A stretch of 64,000 bases of DNA from Desulfosediminicola ganghwensis (GCF_005116675.2 NZ_CP050699.1:2131001-2195000), one strand, 5' to 3'; shown: positions 17,700-27,002, counted from the stretch's first letter. The notes: generated by a model from the sequence alone, not told the origin. Translations and numbers: made by a program.

Positions 17700-18950
17700 A
17701 TGATGGATGTGAAGAGAAGCAAGAAAAAAGTAGGAATTATTGGGGTTATGGGTCACGCGGGGGCTGGTCATGTGCATAGTCATGCAGGCTTTGTACAGGA
17801 CGATACGGCCGGTTTCGCTGTTGCCTCATGTCTTCTTCGCCGGGCTTTTCCTGTATGCACAACCATCTCCTCGGTAGTGGCAGACATCGACACCGGTACA
17901 ATAATCGTCAGGACTCAGGATGGTGGTACCGGTGTTGCCCATGCTCGTCGAGGTATCACTCCTTACGAAGAGACGCTATCGCGCCGGGCTCTCGGCTTTG
18001 ATGCGGTCTACAGTCAGAATGCTGCCTTTGCTGCTTTTGGCAGGATTTATGGTCAGGGCTGTATGGAGTTGCCGGTTGCCTTGCAGACGGCAACGTGCCT
18101 TGCGGTAATTGATACCTTTGAAAAGCGCTATCCCGGACATTTTGTGACAGCTGATGAAGACATGCCCGGAAAAGTCGGAAAATGTATTGGAGCTGTTGTT
18201 GATATAGATGGTATTCCGGTTTCAGTTATGGCAACCCTGAACGCTAATGATGGTGGTCTTGGCCCGGATGAGGATCTAGAAGGGAATATCATGCTTGGCG
18301 AGAAAGGCCGGGCTATGAAAGAACTCGGGCTTGATCAGCTGCCTACCATAGTGCTGGAGGCCAAAGCGTATGCACCCCCGGTATGTAAAGGGGCTACTGA
18401 AAACAGGTTGTGGATACGCATAAATGAAGAGGTTGATAACCGGGTGGTGTTTAATGCCTTGTCCGACGGTGTGAAAGCAGCATCTATTCCGCACATATGT
18501 AGTGATAAGGCTTATGGGCGCGGTCAGCAGGAAATGGCCAGGACCACAAGATTGCTTGGAGAGAAAATTGCCCAACTTGGCCAGGAACTGGCTGCAGCTG
18601 AAAAGGCACATGACAAAGTTCGAATTGTTGGTGAACTTGCTGTGCTGATAAGTCAGGATGCCGGTGGTGTAACGTTCATGTCATCGGCGCTACATGATGT
18701 GGTCGGTGGTGGTGGCCTTATTCCTGGCGGGACAGCTGTACTTTCAATGGTGATTTCGGAGTCGGCTTTTCATATATGGAAAATCCCTGCTTTTACTGCG
18801 CAGGATTCAGATCTGTACCTTGCGGCATTACAAAAATCCCTGCCTATCCTGGCTGCAAATATTGATGAAGCCAGAAAAGAACTGCAGGGTAGGCGTAATT
18901 TTTTAGAGCAGGATTATGAAAATCTGTTTACTCACCATAGCTCAGTCTAG
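17700..18950 (+). CDS. Conserved-looking 416-aa protein, function not recognised
   Basis: A soluble 416-residue protein with no signal peptide or membrane span. Gly-rich, well-ordered motifs (GVMGHAGAGHVHSHAGFVQD near residue 15, TQDGGTGVAHARRG near 72, NANDGGLGPDEDLEGN near 180, VVGGGGLIPGGTAVLSMV near 340) suggest an enzyme or nucleotide/metal-binding fold, but I cannot name a family. Several His residues at the N-terminus could bind metal. It directly follows dctM and precedes the GntR regulator, so a role in processing the imported substrate is the best contextual guess. AAGGG precedes the ATG. Confidence 0.6.
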   Translation: MMDVKRSKKKVGIIGVMGHAGAGHVHSHAGFVQDDTAGFAVASCLLRRAFPVCTTISSVVADIDTGTIIVRTQDGGTGVAHARRGITPYEETLSRRALGFDAVYSQNAAFAAFGRIYGQGCMELPVALQTATCLAVIDTFEKRYPGHFVTADEDMPGKVGKCIGAVVDIDGIPVSVMATLNANDGGLGPDEDLEGNIMLGEKGRAMKELGLDQLPTIVLEAKAYAPPVCKGATENRLWIRINEEVDNRVVFNALSDGVKAASIPHICSDKAYGRGQQEMARTTRLLGEKIAQLGQELAAAEKAHDKVRIVGELAVLISQDAGGVTFMSSALHDVVGGGGLIPGGTAVLSMVISESAFHIWKIPAFTAQDSDLYLAALQKSLPILAANIDEARKELQGRRNFLEQDYENLFTHHSSV

Positions 18951-19587
18951 AATGTGTTGATTCGCTATAATTATTTATAACCTGGTGGTTCCAGGAGGCG
19001 ATGCGGTCTGTTAACCTGAAGGCTTGCAGTTCACAATATATGGGCATGTGAACTGCTCGACCGATATTGGATAACGGACCGTCGGTGTTTATAGTCGCCG
19101 TATGTGAGTGTGGAAGGGCAACCACTTATAAGATACAGCAGATCTGGGGCAATTATGCAGGCGGCTTTAAAAGAAGCTTTTCAGATATTAAATTTTCCAA
19201 ACAATCATATGCTGTTACCATCACCTAATCTTGTTTGTTTTCAGTGTGGTTCTTGCAATTAGAAACTGTTTACGTGGCAAGCTGGTGACAATGCATGTAT
19301 CAATAGTGTGTAGTTCACTTTGCCTTGCCAGCAGTGGCATCAAAAAGACAATCTGATTCTCCCTAATCTTCAGTTTGCAAAGGTGAGGAGAGAGGTGTGA
19401 GGCGTGGCAGATTGGCAAATGGCCCTCCCGGAATCGATGTATTATATCGAGTTGTTGTGAATATTTCTTTAGGTTTAGGCTATTACTCCTCCCCCCTAAC
19501 TCTTTGCCTCTCACGCCTCGATTCGTAAAGCTGAGCTTGAGGAATAATCAGAAAAGACAAAGTAATAAGGGGAAGTAGGCAACTATT
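18951..19587. other. Intergenic, no gene recognised
   Basis: A 637-bp spacer between the 416-aa gene and the GntR gene. The frames present are short and unconvincing. It presumably contains the GntR promoter; no clear operator palindrome was found. Confidence 0.4.
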
Positions 19588-20268
19588 TTGGATTTTGAAA
19601 AAGAAACGTATACTAATCGTGTCGAAAGTTACATAAAACAATCAATTCTCGATGGCACATATAAACCCGGGCAGAAGGTCAAGGAACTGACTATTGCCCA
19701 AAAACTCTCAATCAGTCGGGCACCGGTTAGGGAAGCGCTACAGGTTTTGATCAAGGAAGGCCTGGTAGTATGGATCCCGCAGAAAGGGAAGTTCATAAAA
19801 GAACTGAGCCCCAAGCAGATCAGAGATAGCTATTTTACCGGCGGGGTGCTTGAGGCTGCTGCTGTCTGTTCGGTCATTGATGAGTATACCGAAGATGATA
19901 TTCGCAGGCTTAAAGAGATTGCAGAGCAGATGCAGGTTGTTGCTGGAGGCGCAGAGCAACCTGCACAACTTGCCGAGTTGGATGATAAGTTTCACAAGAT
20001 TCTGGCCGCAAGGGTCGACAATGAATTGTTGTTTGAATTTTTTCGCAGGTCATGCCAGGGGCTCTCAAAGTTTTTGTTGCATCAGTACTGGATAAATCTT
20101 TACCCGCCGGAAGATGTTTATTTACGGCATATGAGTATCATTTATGCTTTAGAAATTGGCCAGGTAACTGAATTGGAATGTTGTATCAGGGAGCATTACT
20201 GCGATTCAGGTAAAAGGATATCGATTGCCTGTCAGGCGGAAGAGGACAAAAAAAATAGAAGTCGTTGA
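19588..20268 (+). CDS. GntR-family regulator (FadR/FCD type)
   Basis: A 226-residue repressor or activator. The N-terminal winged helix reads KLSISRAPVREALQVLIKEG (residues about 37-58) with the wing WIPQKGKFIKELS. The C-terminal all-helical FCD ligand domain shows the metal-site pattern D-x-x-x-H in ELDDKFHKILA and a later His near HYCDSG. The start is a TTG at 19588 after GGGGAAG. FCD regulators usually respond to small organic acids, so it most likely controls the upstream desulfhydrase/TRAP genes, which face the same way. Confidence 0.88.
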   Translation: MDFEKETYTNRVESYIKQSILDGTYKPGQKVKELTIAQKLSISRAPVREALQVLIKEGLVVWIPQKGKFIKELSPKQIRDSYFTGGVLEAAAVCSVIDEYTEDDIRRLKEIAEQMQVVAGGAEQPAQLAELDDKFHKILAARVDNELLFEFFRRSCQGLSKFLLHQYWINLYPPEDVYLRHMSIIYALEIGQVTELECCIREHYCDSGKRISIACQAEEDKKNRSR

Positions 20269-20315
20269 AAGACTGTGCAAAGGGCGACCGCCTGAAAATA
20301 AATGAAAAACAACCC

Positions 20316-20344
20316 TTGCATTTCTCAGACAATCTTTGTAAATA
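20316..20344 (+). promoter_or_regulatory. Sigma-70 promoter of tRNA-Phe copy D
   Basis: TTGCAT at 20316-20321 and TAAATA at 20339-20344 with 17-bp spacing. The leader after it (ACGCGCTAACGCGG) resembles that of copy A. Confidence 0.7.
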
Positions 20345-20371
20345 GTCTCCCACACAACGCGCTAACGCGGT

Positions 20372-20447
<76 letters not shown>

Positions 20448-20456
20448 TTTAGATAT

Positions 20457-20492
20457 AAAGCCCTTTCAGCAACATGCTGGAAGGGCTTTTTT
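20457..20492 (+). terminator. Terminator after tRNA-Phe D
   Basis: The AGCCCTTTCAGCA / TGCTGGAAGGGCT hairpin and six T, as behind copy A. Confidence 0.9.
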
Positions 20493-20655
20493 CGTTTCCT
20501 GTCCTGTTCTTGTATTGTAGCAAAGCAGAGCTGCAAAATTCAGATCACCAGCGCAGTGGTTTCAGGGTAGATCTCCACTTTCAGGGGACCTATAAGTGTC
20601 TTTGTGGTTACCCAACAAGTGTCAAGATCAGGAGACACAATCAATAATCATGCTG

Positions 20656-21696
20656 CTAGTCCGGTTGATTGTTTCTCTTCTGAATACGAACATATTTTTT
20701 ACCTTGAGCGACCTTGCCTTTTACAGCCTTAGGCAGTTTTGTTTTGCTGAGCTCAAATACCAGGCTGCCAACAACATCGGCTGTCAATTCAAGCTTTTCG
20801 ATGCTGGCATAATCAATGTTGTCACGGCAGGTATGCATGATCCACCCAAATTCTTCGGTCTCAACACCACCATCCGGTTCTATATCCCAGTTCATCCATT
20901 CAAAATATGCTATGGGGATGCCAAGAAGCCTGAAAGGGACATGATCACTCCAGTCTCCAGTAGTGCCATATTCGAAATAGTCTGAACCTGGACTTGTCCT
21001 CAAATCGTAGCCAATTCGATTACCTATGCTGAGGGCCAAATCTCTAACCCAGCCTGGATTATCATCCACCCCTGAGTAAACATAGAAGTAGTCTCCTGAA
21101 CTCACCGAATCCAGATTGATCATAGCGGCAGTATTCTCGATTTCCTCTTCTGTCATCTGATTTGCATAATATTGTGATCCGTGAAGCCCCATTTCCTCGC
21201 CACCAAATGCAATGAATCTGATGGTACCTAGGGTTTTGTACTCCGTAAGGGTCTCGGCAACTTCTAGCATTACACCAACACCTGATGCATTGTCTCCAGC
21301 ACCGGTAGATATTTCACCGGTATCACAAATCCTCTCAGAAACTGAATCGTAGTGCGCACCAAGAATGACAGCCTGATCGAACTTTCCTTCTCTGGTTGCA
21401 ACGATATTAGCCGATTCGTAGGTTTCCCCTCCTCGCTCATAAGTGAAAGGTTGAACTTCAACGTCATAGCCCATGCTCTCAAACTCCATAATCACATAGA
21501 ATCTTGCTTCCAGTTCTGCAGGTGTACCCGTAACCCTGGCTCCTAGCCCTTCAGCGAGGTTCTGGACATGTCTATATGCCGACTCACCTGTAATCTGTAC
21601 CGGAATTTCAAGGCCGGATTGGTTTGCAGATAATGGTGAGCTAATGCTAAATATTGCTAACGAAACTGCCAGAATTCCCCAAACGGTTTTTCTCAT
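20656..21696 (-). CDS. Secreted M28-family zinc peptidase
   Basis: A 346-residue protein with a signal peptide (MRKTVWGILAVSLAIFSISS, cleavage near residue 24). The M28 metal ligands are all visible: His in GAHYDS, bridging Asp in GAGDNASGVG, catalytic Glu pair in FGGEEMGLHGS, Asp in MINLDSV and the final His in WIMHTCRDNIDY. It would act in the periplasm or outside as an aminopeptidase on peptides. The C-terminal 25 residues are basic. The gene is alone between tRNA-Phe copy D and fragment E, so it is probably the cargo left from one integration. Confidence 0.92.
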   Translation of the reverse strand: MRKTVWGILAVSLAIFSISSPLSANQSGLEIPVQITGESAYRHVQNLAEGLGARVTGTPAELEARFYVIMEFESMGYDVEVQPFTYERGGETYESANIVATREGKFDQAVILGAHYDSVSERICDTGEISTGAGDNASGVGVMLEVAETLTEYKTLGTIRFIAFGGEEMGLHGSQYYANQMTEEEIENTAAMINLDSVSSGDYFYVYSGVDDNPGWVRDLALSIGNRIGYDLRTSPGSDYFEYGTTGDWSDHVPFRLLGIPIAYFEWMNWDIEPDGGVETEEFGWIMHTCRDNIDYASIEKLELTADVVGSLVFELSKTKLPKAVKGKVAQGKKYVRIQKRNNQPD

Positions 21697-21921
21697 GTTT
21701 GCTCTCCTTTCAGATGTAATGGGTTGTAAATTGTGTATTTAGAATGCAATTGGCTGTCTTTTAGAACAAGTGAGTGGCGGCATTCTAAGAGCAAGTGCGA
21801 GGTGTTAGATTGTTAGGATCCAAACATGATTCTTCAATATTGTAAAGAGATACATTGTTACTATCAGATATAACCCATCGGAACTTGATAAAGCAGAGAC
21901 AGCCGATAGGGTATTGGAGCA

Positions 21922-21963
21922 AAAATCCGTGTGTCGCTGGTTCGATTCCTGGTCTCGGCACCA
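21922..21963 (+). pseudogene. 3' fragment of tRNA-Phe, copy E (att-like, slightly degraded)
   Basis: 42 bases from the anticodon loop to CCA match copy A with one change (GTGTCGCTGG for GTGTCCCTGG). Just upstream, GCCGATAGGGTATTGGAGCAA resembles a tRNA 5' half with internal deletions, so this may be a decayed complete gene rather than a simple att fragment. Confidence 0.85.
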
Positions 21964-21972
21964 TTTAGATAG

Positions 21973-22008
21973 AAAGCCCTTTCAGCAACATGCTGGAAGG
22001 GCTTTTTT
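21973..22008 (+). terminator. Terminator copy after tRNA fragment E
   Basis: The same hairpin and six T as behind copy A. Confidence 0.85.
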
Positions 22009-22285
22009 CGTTTCTGCCTCTGTCTGGTCGTGTTTGCAGACCTTTTTCAATTGCCTGCAGTTATTCTGTGTCGCTCATTAGGTAGGATAATCCTTTGCGC
22101 CAATGATGGTGGAGATTCGCTCATGTGTTGGTACATCTGCTTTTATTGCGTCAGAGTATATCTCTACTCGGTACGAACTTTGAAGATCCCATACTCTACC
22201 CCGGTTGAGATGATTTATTGTTAGAGGAGGAATGAACGATACTGCCGTGATATTTTGCGAGTTGCCTAACACTCTCGCTAAACAT
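22009..22285. repeat. Diverged repeat, copy 2 (partner at 1251-1287 plus 2650-2890)
   Basis: Uninterrupted version of the segment downstream of tRNA-Phe A that is split by the ISL3 element. Similarity is clear but far from identical, so the duplication is old. With the tRNA 3' ends it brackets about 20.8 kb of mosaic DNA. Confidence 0.8.
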
Positions 22286-22496
22286 AATCTGGAATCATCT
22301 CGCAAGGCAGTGAGTCAAATTGTGATAGGCATTCAACCACTGGCTAGTAATAACCAGTTTCATCCCGAACGGGACTCCCAAGGTTGTGGATTTAGCTCGG
22401 TGCGACCGGAGTTATCTGGCTAAAATAATATCAAAAGATGTATATCTATTGTGATGGTTAATCAGTGAGGTGTGAAAACGACTAAGGAGAAAAATA

Positions 22497-22655
22497 ATGG
22501 ATAAATGGGTGTGTGCAATTTGCGGTTACGTCTATGATCTGACTGAAGGAGACCCCGATAAAGGCGTAGATCCCGGCACAGTTTGGGAAGATGTGCCGAA
22601 TGACTGGGTATGCCCGATTTGTGGGGCCTCCAAGGGCGATTTTGAAAAAGAATAA
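22497..22655 (+). CDS. Rubredoxin
   Basis: A 52-residue one-iron electron carrier. Both Cys knuckles are present, W-V-C-A-I-C-G-Y near residues 4-11 and W-V-C-P-I-C-G-A near residues 37-44, with the usual [10 protein letters not shown] loop between them. AAGGAG lies eight bases before the ATG. In anaerobes rubredoxin passes electrons to oxygen- or superoxide-reducing enzymes. Here it faces a molybdenum sulfite-oxidase-family enzyme convergently, with 42 bases between the stops. Confidence 0.95.
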   Translation: MDKWVCAICGYVYDLTEGDPDKGVDPGTVWEDVPNDWVCPICGASKGDFEKE

Positions 22656-22697
22656 AGATTGTGACGACGGTAATTATTAGTGTTGCGACATAAAGGG

Positions 22698-23741
22698 CTA
22701 TTGAACCCGAAATGTTATGCCGTGCTCTCTTATACCGTTATTACCGTAGCCCAACTTATTCCAGGTAGCTTGCATTGGCTGTTTTTCACCATTGCGATCT
22801 GTTGCTCGGGACAAAATCGTATAGCTTCCCGGTTGGGAAATGCTATACACATATTGCCATTGCCTCCATGCGAATGGTTCATCTGGACCTATGAAAGTTG
22901 CAAGTTGCCAGGTATTTCCGTTGTCCGTTGAAATCTCAACTTTATCTACGTCTGTTTCACCTGCATAAGCAGCACCCAAAATCGTGACTGTACCAATTGG
23001 TAAAATTTCATCTATTTCCGGCTGAGTAATTATGGATTTTATGGTGATTGCGTCTACGGTGCTCCCGGTTTTCGGGTTTTGTCCCTTGTCATGTATGCGG
23101 TAGACATCATCCATGTAGAACCCCCTGAAAGGTTCGCTCAGAAGAGTTATTCTTCTCAACCATTTGACGCAGTTGGCACCAGTCCATCCAAGAGCCAACG
23201 CGCGAAGAGGAAAGCCATGTTTAAGTGGAAGTGGATCTCCATTCATTTCGTATGCAAGTAATGTGGAGGACATAGCTTTTTTCAGTGGAATGCTGCGGAT
23301 AAACTTGATCTGAGCTTTGCCCAATGGCTTATCGAATCCTTCGAATGCGACATGATGGGCATTTGACGCGACACCTGCTTTTTCTAAAAGATCTTTCAAC
23401 CAGACACCACCCCATACAGCGTTCCCTACACCGCCTATTGTCCATGGATTGCCTGAAGCTTTTTGCGTAAGCAGGGATCGGCTGTTGCCCGAACATTCCA
23501 TCGTATTTGCTGCAATTGCTTTTGGCATACGCAACAGAGTTTCGAAATCGATAGTCAGAGGCGCTTCAACATCCCCATCAATGGTGAGTCTCCATTCAGA
23601 CAGTTCAATCGCCTTTTCAGGTATTTGGCCCTGATTTCTGTCAAAGAACACATTATTTGCGGTTATCCAAGATTTCAAATAATGTCTAGGTGTCTCAGCA
23701 TTTAAAGGTCTTTCACTCATTACACGCATTGATTTGTTCAT
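22698..23741 (-). CDS. Sulfite oxidase-family molybdopterin enzyme (no signal peptide)
   Basis: About 347 residues. The Mo-binding domain has the ligand Cys in NTMECSGNSRSLL (near residue 86), the cofactor-contacting GGVGNAVWGGVWLKDLLE, and H-G-FPLRALALGWTGANCVKWL. A C-terminal dimerisation domain (GAAYAGETDVDKVEISTDNG ... QPGSYTILSRATD) follows. The ATG at 23741 is chosen because GGAGG precedes it at the right distance; the longer frame to 23783 lacks one. No Tat or Sec signal is seen, unlike most bacterial sulfite dehydrogenases, so a cytoplasmic location is inferred. The electron acceptor is unknown; nearby rubredoxin is a candidate only by position. Confidence 0.88.
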   Translation of the reverse strand: MNKSMRVMSERPLNAETPRHYLKSWITANNVFFDRNQGQIPEKAIELSEWRLTIDGDVEAPLTIDFETLLRMPKAIAANTMECSGNSRSLLTQKASGNPWTIGGVGNAVWGGVWLKDLLEKAGVASNAHHVAFEGFDKPLGKAQIKFIRSIPLKKAMSSTLLAYEMNGDPLPLKHGFPLRALALGWTGANCVKWLRRITLLSEPFRGFYMDDVYRIHDKGQNPKTGSTVDAITIKSIITQPEIDEILPIGTVTILGAAYAGETDVDKVEISTDNGNTWQLATFIGPDEPFAWRQWQYVYSISQPGSYTILSRATDRNGEKQPMQATWNKLGYGNNGIREHGITFRVQ

Positions 23742-23982
23742 CTTAGAACCTCCGCTGAGTTTGACAAATGAAGACTGTTTCAAATTATCTGTTTTTTAGA
23801 GGATATGTTGTTCTCGTATCGCAATCAAGGGGTGTCAACCTAAAGACCACAGGACTGGTTCTCAAAATTTCCGATAAATCACCAGTGAAAAGATAATTCG
23901 AGATTATCAATCGAGAGGAATGCTCTATTCTTCCAACATCGAACTGCTGTGAGGCCGGTCGGCAATAGCGGACACCAAAATA

Positions 23983-24882
23983 TTACGCTGTATTTTGCTC
24001 TTTGAAAAATTGTTGTTCATAAGCGGCAGGTGAAAGGTAATCCAATCTCTTCTGACGCCTTTGGCGGTTATAGAAAATTTCGATGTACTCCGTGATTTCC
24101 TTTATCGCTTCATTTCTGGTGACGTAGCGACGATGGTGGACCAACTCATTTTTCAATACTCCCCAGAAGCTTTCGATGGGTGCGTTATCATAACAGTTAC
24201 CGCGACGACTCATAGAAGCGCGCATACCGAATTGGTCGAGCAATCTTCGATACTCCAGAGCACAATACTGACTGCCTCGGTCCGAATGATGGATCAAGCC
24301 TTCGGGTGGGCGCTTGGAAGCAACAGCACGAAAAAGTGACTGGCTGACCAAGTTCTTTGTCATTCGCTCACCCATTGCATAGCCGACGATCTCCCCTGTG
24401 AACAGATCTTTATGACCAGCGAGATACAACCAGCCTTCGGCAGTGGAAATGTACGTCAGATCAGTAACCCAGACCTGGTTGGGGGCCTTGGCTTCAAACT
24501 TCTGTTCAAGAACATTCTCGGCAATCGGCAAGCGATGATTTGAGTTTGTAGTTGCCTTGAACTTTTTCACCTGTTTGCAGCGAATACCGTGTTCCTTGCG
24601 GATGCGTTTGATCCTATGCACTCCTACATGAACACCATGCTCGGCCAGGTCACTCTGCAAGCGTTCAGGGCCATACGTTTCTCTATTTCTTTTGTGAGCC
24701 GCTTTGATCTCGATGACAAGCCGTGTCTCTTCTTGCCGTCGTGGTGATTCCGGGCGTTTCAGCCAAGCATAATAGCCGCTTGAAGAAACAGCTAGAACCT
24801 GGCAGAGCAAAGGCACTGCATACTCAGGTCGAAGCTCTGTAATTATCGCGTACTGTGCAGCGACTCCTTGGCAAAGTACGCG
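23983..24882 (-). pseudogene. IS3-family transposase orfB, separated from orfA
   Basis: The frame encodes the rve-type DDE catalytic domain: HTH_21 region RNRETYGPERLQSDLAEHGV, first Asp in VWVTDLTYIST, second in LIHHSDRGSQYCA, and Glu in NAPIESFWGVLKNEL, ending in the usual YNRQRRQKRLDYLSPAAYE. The catalytic domain is complete from about 24816. The upstream part that would be joined to orfA by programmed frameshifting is cut by the IS30 insertion at 24887, so the fusion transposase cannot be made. Confidence 0.9.
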
Positions 24883-24886
24883 GTTG

Positions 24887-26112
24887 TAGATTCAATAGGT
24901 CAATGCAACACTCTATAATGAGATTTTATAGGGAGGTGGTTGTGATGACCCAAAAGAGACGAAACGAATTCTCATCGATAGAAATGGATGAAGTCTGGAG
25001 AAGATGGCGTAAAGGAGAGTCTTTCAGTGAGATTGGACGAGCTGTAGGCAGGGCCCCCGGTACAATCCATGGTATGCTTCAGCTGCATGGTGGAATCTCA
25101 CCACCAAAAAGAAAGCGATCCATGCATGTCCTTACCTTATTCGAGCGGGAGGAGATATCTCGTGGAATAGCTGCTAGCCATTCCATTAGGTGTATTGCTC
25201 GTCACCTAGGGCGACCTGCTTCAACGGTGAGCAGAGAAATTAAACGGCATGGAGGATCTCAGGCATATCGAGCTGTCAACGCTGATAAAAATGCATGGGA
25301 CAGTGCTCGGCGTCCGAAACCATGTAAGCTTGGGCAATCTCCAACATTGCTCGAGGTTATTACTGATAAAATCTTACTTCAGTGGTCACCAGAACAGATA
25401 TCTGGCTGGTTAAAAAAGACGTATCCAGCTGATGATTCGATGCAAATTTCTCATGAAACCATCTATCGGAGTTTATTCATTCAGGCGCGTGGAGTGTTGA
25501 AAAAAGAGTTGCTCAAGCACCTTCGAACGGGTCGAAAGATGCGCCAATCAAAGCAATTCAATACAAAAGGAGTCACCCGTGGTCAAATCATTGATGGACT
25601 CTCCATCCGTGAACGTCCAAAGGAAGTTGAAGATAGATCCGTGCCTGGCCATTGGGAAGGTGATTTAATAGCTGGCTCCCATAACACTCATATCGCAACA
25701 TTAGTTGAACGTCAGAGTAGATTTACAATGCTTGTGAAGGTGTTTGGTAAAGATACCCTGTCTGTCACTAATGCAATACGCAAGCAGATACTACATTTGC
25801 CTGAAAATCTCAGGAAAACAATCACCTGGGATCGAGGAATGGAATTGGCATATCACAAGAAATTCACGGTGGCTACTGGTGTTAAAGTCTATTTTTGCGA
25901 CCCTCAAAGCCCCTGGCAGCGTGGCACAAATGAGAATACGAATAGTTTAATAAGACAATATTTACCTAAAAAGACAGATTTATCTGTGTATTCTCAAACA
26001 GAGTTAAATGAGTTAGCATTACGTTTAAATCAACGACCACGAAAAACGCTAGGTTACTTGACACCGGCTGATATGTTTTGGGGGAGTGTTGCATTGACCT
26101 ATTGAATCCAGA
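24887..26112 (+). mobile_element. IS30-family insertion sequence, apparently intact
   Basis: 1226 bp with perfect 25-bp inverted repeats at 24889-24913 and 26084-26108 (GATTCAATAGGTCAATGCAA and onward). It is flanked by GTTG at 24883-24886 and 26113-26116, consistent with the short target duplication of this family. Its single transposase gene is complete. Confidence 0.9.
24945..26105 (+). CDS. IS30-family transposase, intact
   Basis: About 386 residues from the ATG at 24945, which follows GGGAGGT; the open frame extends back to 24855 but that part lies across the element end. The N-terminal helix-turn-helix has HLGRPASTVSREIKRHGG. The catalytic core shows VPGHWEGDLIAG (Asp), TWDRGMELAYH (Asp) and SPWQRGTNENTNSLIRQYLP (Glu), ending in RLNQRPRKTLGYLTPADMFW. 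All three acidic residues are present, so it is probably active. It differs from the decayed IS30-type scraps elsewhere in the window. Confidence 0.95.
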   Translation: MTQKRRNEFSSIEMDEVWRRWRKGESFSEIGRAVGRAPGTIHGMLQLHGGISPPKRKRSMHVLTLFEREEISRGIAASHSIRCIARHLGRPASTVSREIKRHGGSQAYRAVNADKNAWDSARRPKPCKLGQSPTLLEVITDKILLQWSPEQISGWLKKTYPADDSMQISHETIYRSLFIQARGVLKKELLKHLRTGRKMRQSKQFNTKGVTRGQIIDGLSIRERPKEVEDRSVPGHWEGDLIAGSHNTHIATLVERQSRFTMLVKVFGKDTLSVTNAIRKQILHLPENLRKTITWDRGMELAYHKKFTVATGVKVYFCDPQSPWQRGTNENTNSLIRQYLPKKTDLSVYSQTELNELALRLNQRPRKTLGYLTPADMFWGSVALTY

Positions 26113-26387
26113 GTTGCTTTTTTTAGGATGTCGCGCTCCTGCTTGACCTGAGCCAGCTCTCGTTTAACACGATTGAGTTCTAACTCGATTTCGGTTAATG
26201 GCTGTTGGTGGCCACCTATATTGCCTAGTTTACCGGCCCTGAATGCTCTTACCCAATTCTCCAGGGTAGATTTTGGCAATTTGAGCTGACGTGATGCCTC
26301 GTAGGCAGAAAGACCGCCTTCAACCACTAATTTTGCGGCTTCATCACGAAATTCTTTTGAGTAGCGGCCGTTAGTTCGTTTGCTCAT
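26113..26387 (-). pseudogene. IS3-family transposase orfA, cut at its 3' end
   Basis: The first about 92 residues of orfA: helix-turn-helix KEFRDEAAKLVVEGGLSAYE with RQLKLPKSTLENWV, then the leucine zipper LTEIELELNRVKRELAQVKQ ending ERDILKKAT. After that the frame enters the IS30 element and ends at 26049. GGAGGT precedes the ATG at 26387. Confidence 0.9.
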
Positions 26388-26504
26388 TAGGACACCTCCA
26401 TGTCGTGGGCTTTATTAACATTGGTGTCCGATTTATTCAACTTACCCCACCTCGAGTCAGTTGATATGCCCCTGTTTTCATACCATAGTCATTCAAAGCG
26501 CTGG

Positions 26505-26951
26505 TTATGGATTGATAACCATCACAGGGCATTGGGCCTTCCTGAGAACTTGTTCAGAAATACTGCCGAGAACAATTTTTTTCTGTGTCTGTTTGCCATG
26601 GGTCCCCATAATTATCAAGTCACCCTTGTTGGTCTCTGCGCAAGCCATAATTTCACTGACAATATCACCAGCTACCACACTAATCTGATAATTCTGGCAT
26701 TCACTGGCAGCATCTTTGATGAAATTTTGAATAGCCTGTTCTGCATGAAGGATTTTCTTTGCCATGTAATCTTCATACGAAAATTTCATTATTGCCATCT
26801 CCCACATGGATGCGGACTCGACAAATTCAACACAATGGAAAAAGCAGATTTCGCTTTCATGTCTGTTCGCCATGAATATTGCGAGGTCAACGATATTTCT
26901 CGTATGTTCGACAAGATCAACCGGAACAATGATATGTTTGATTTCTTTCAT
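26505..26951 (-). CDS. Universal stress protein (UspA family)
   Basis: A 148-residue Usp domain. The N-terminal strand is KHIIVPVDLVEHTRNIVDLA, and the ATP-binding loop is MGTHGKQTQKKIVLGSISEQ (G-2x-G-9x-G-S), followed by VLRKAQCPVMVI, so it is of the nucleotide-binding class. It lies 51 bases after hflC in the same direction and is the last gene of the sigma-54 operon that begins at 29835. A C-terminal remnant of a close paralogue is at 55527-55755. Confidence 0.93.
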   Translation of the reverse strand: MKEIKHIIVPVDLVEHTRNIVDLAIFMANRHESEICFFHCVEFVESASMWEMAIMKFSYEDYMAKKILHAEQAIQNFIKDAASECQNYQISVVAGDIVSEIMACAETNKGDLIIMGTHGKQTQKKIVLGSISEQVLRKAQCPVMVINP

Positions 26952-27002
26952 ATGCCCTCCTGCGACACCATCTCAAGCCCCTGGTTTTCGGATGGAAACC
27001 AT

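Larger units (their letters stand above)
23963..26435 (-). mobile_element. IS3-family element split by an IS30-family element
   Basis: The outer boundaries are marked by the shared inverted string CGGACACCAA (23969-23978 and, inverted, 26421-26430). OrfA and orfB on the minus strand flank a complete IS30-family element at 24887-26112. Removing that insert rejoins the coding sequence at the orfA/orfB junction (...LKKAT | AYFAKESL). Confidence 0.85.
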
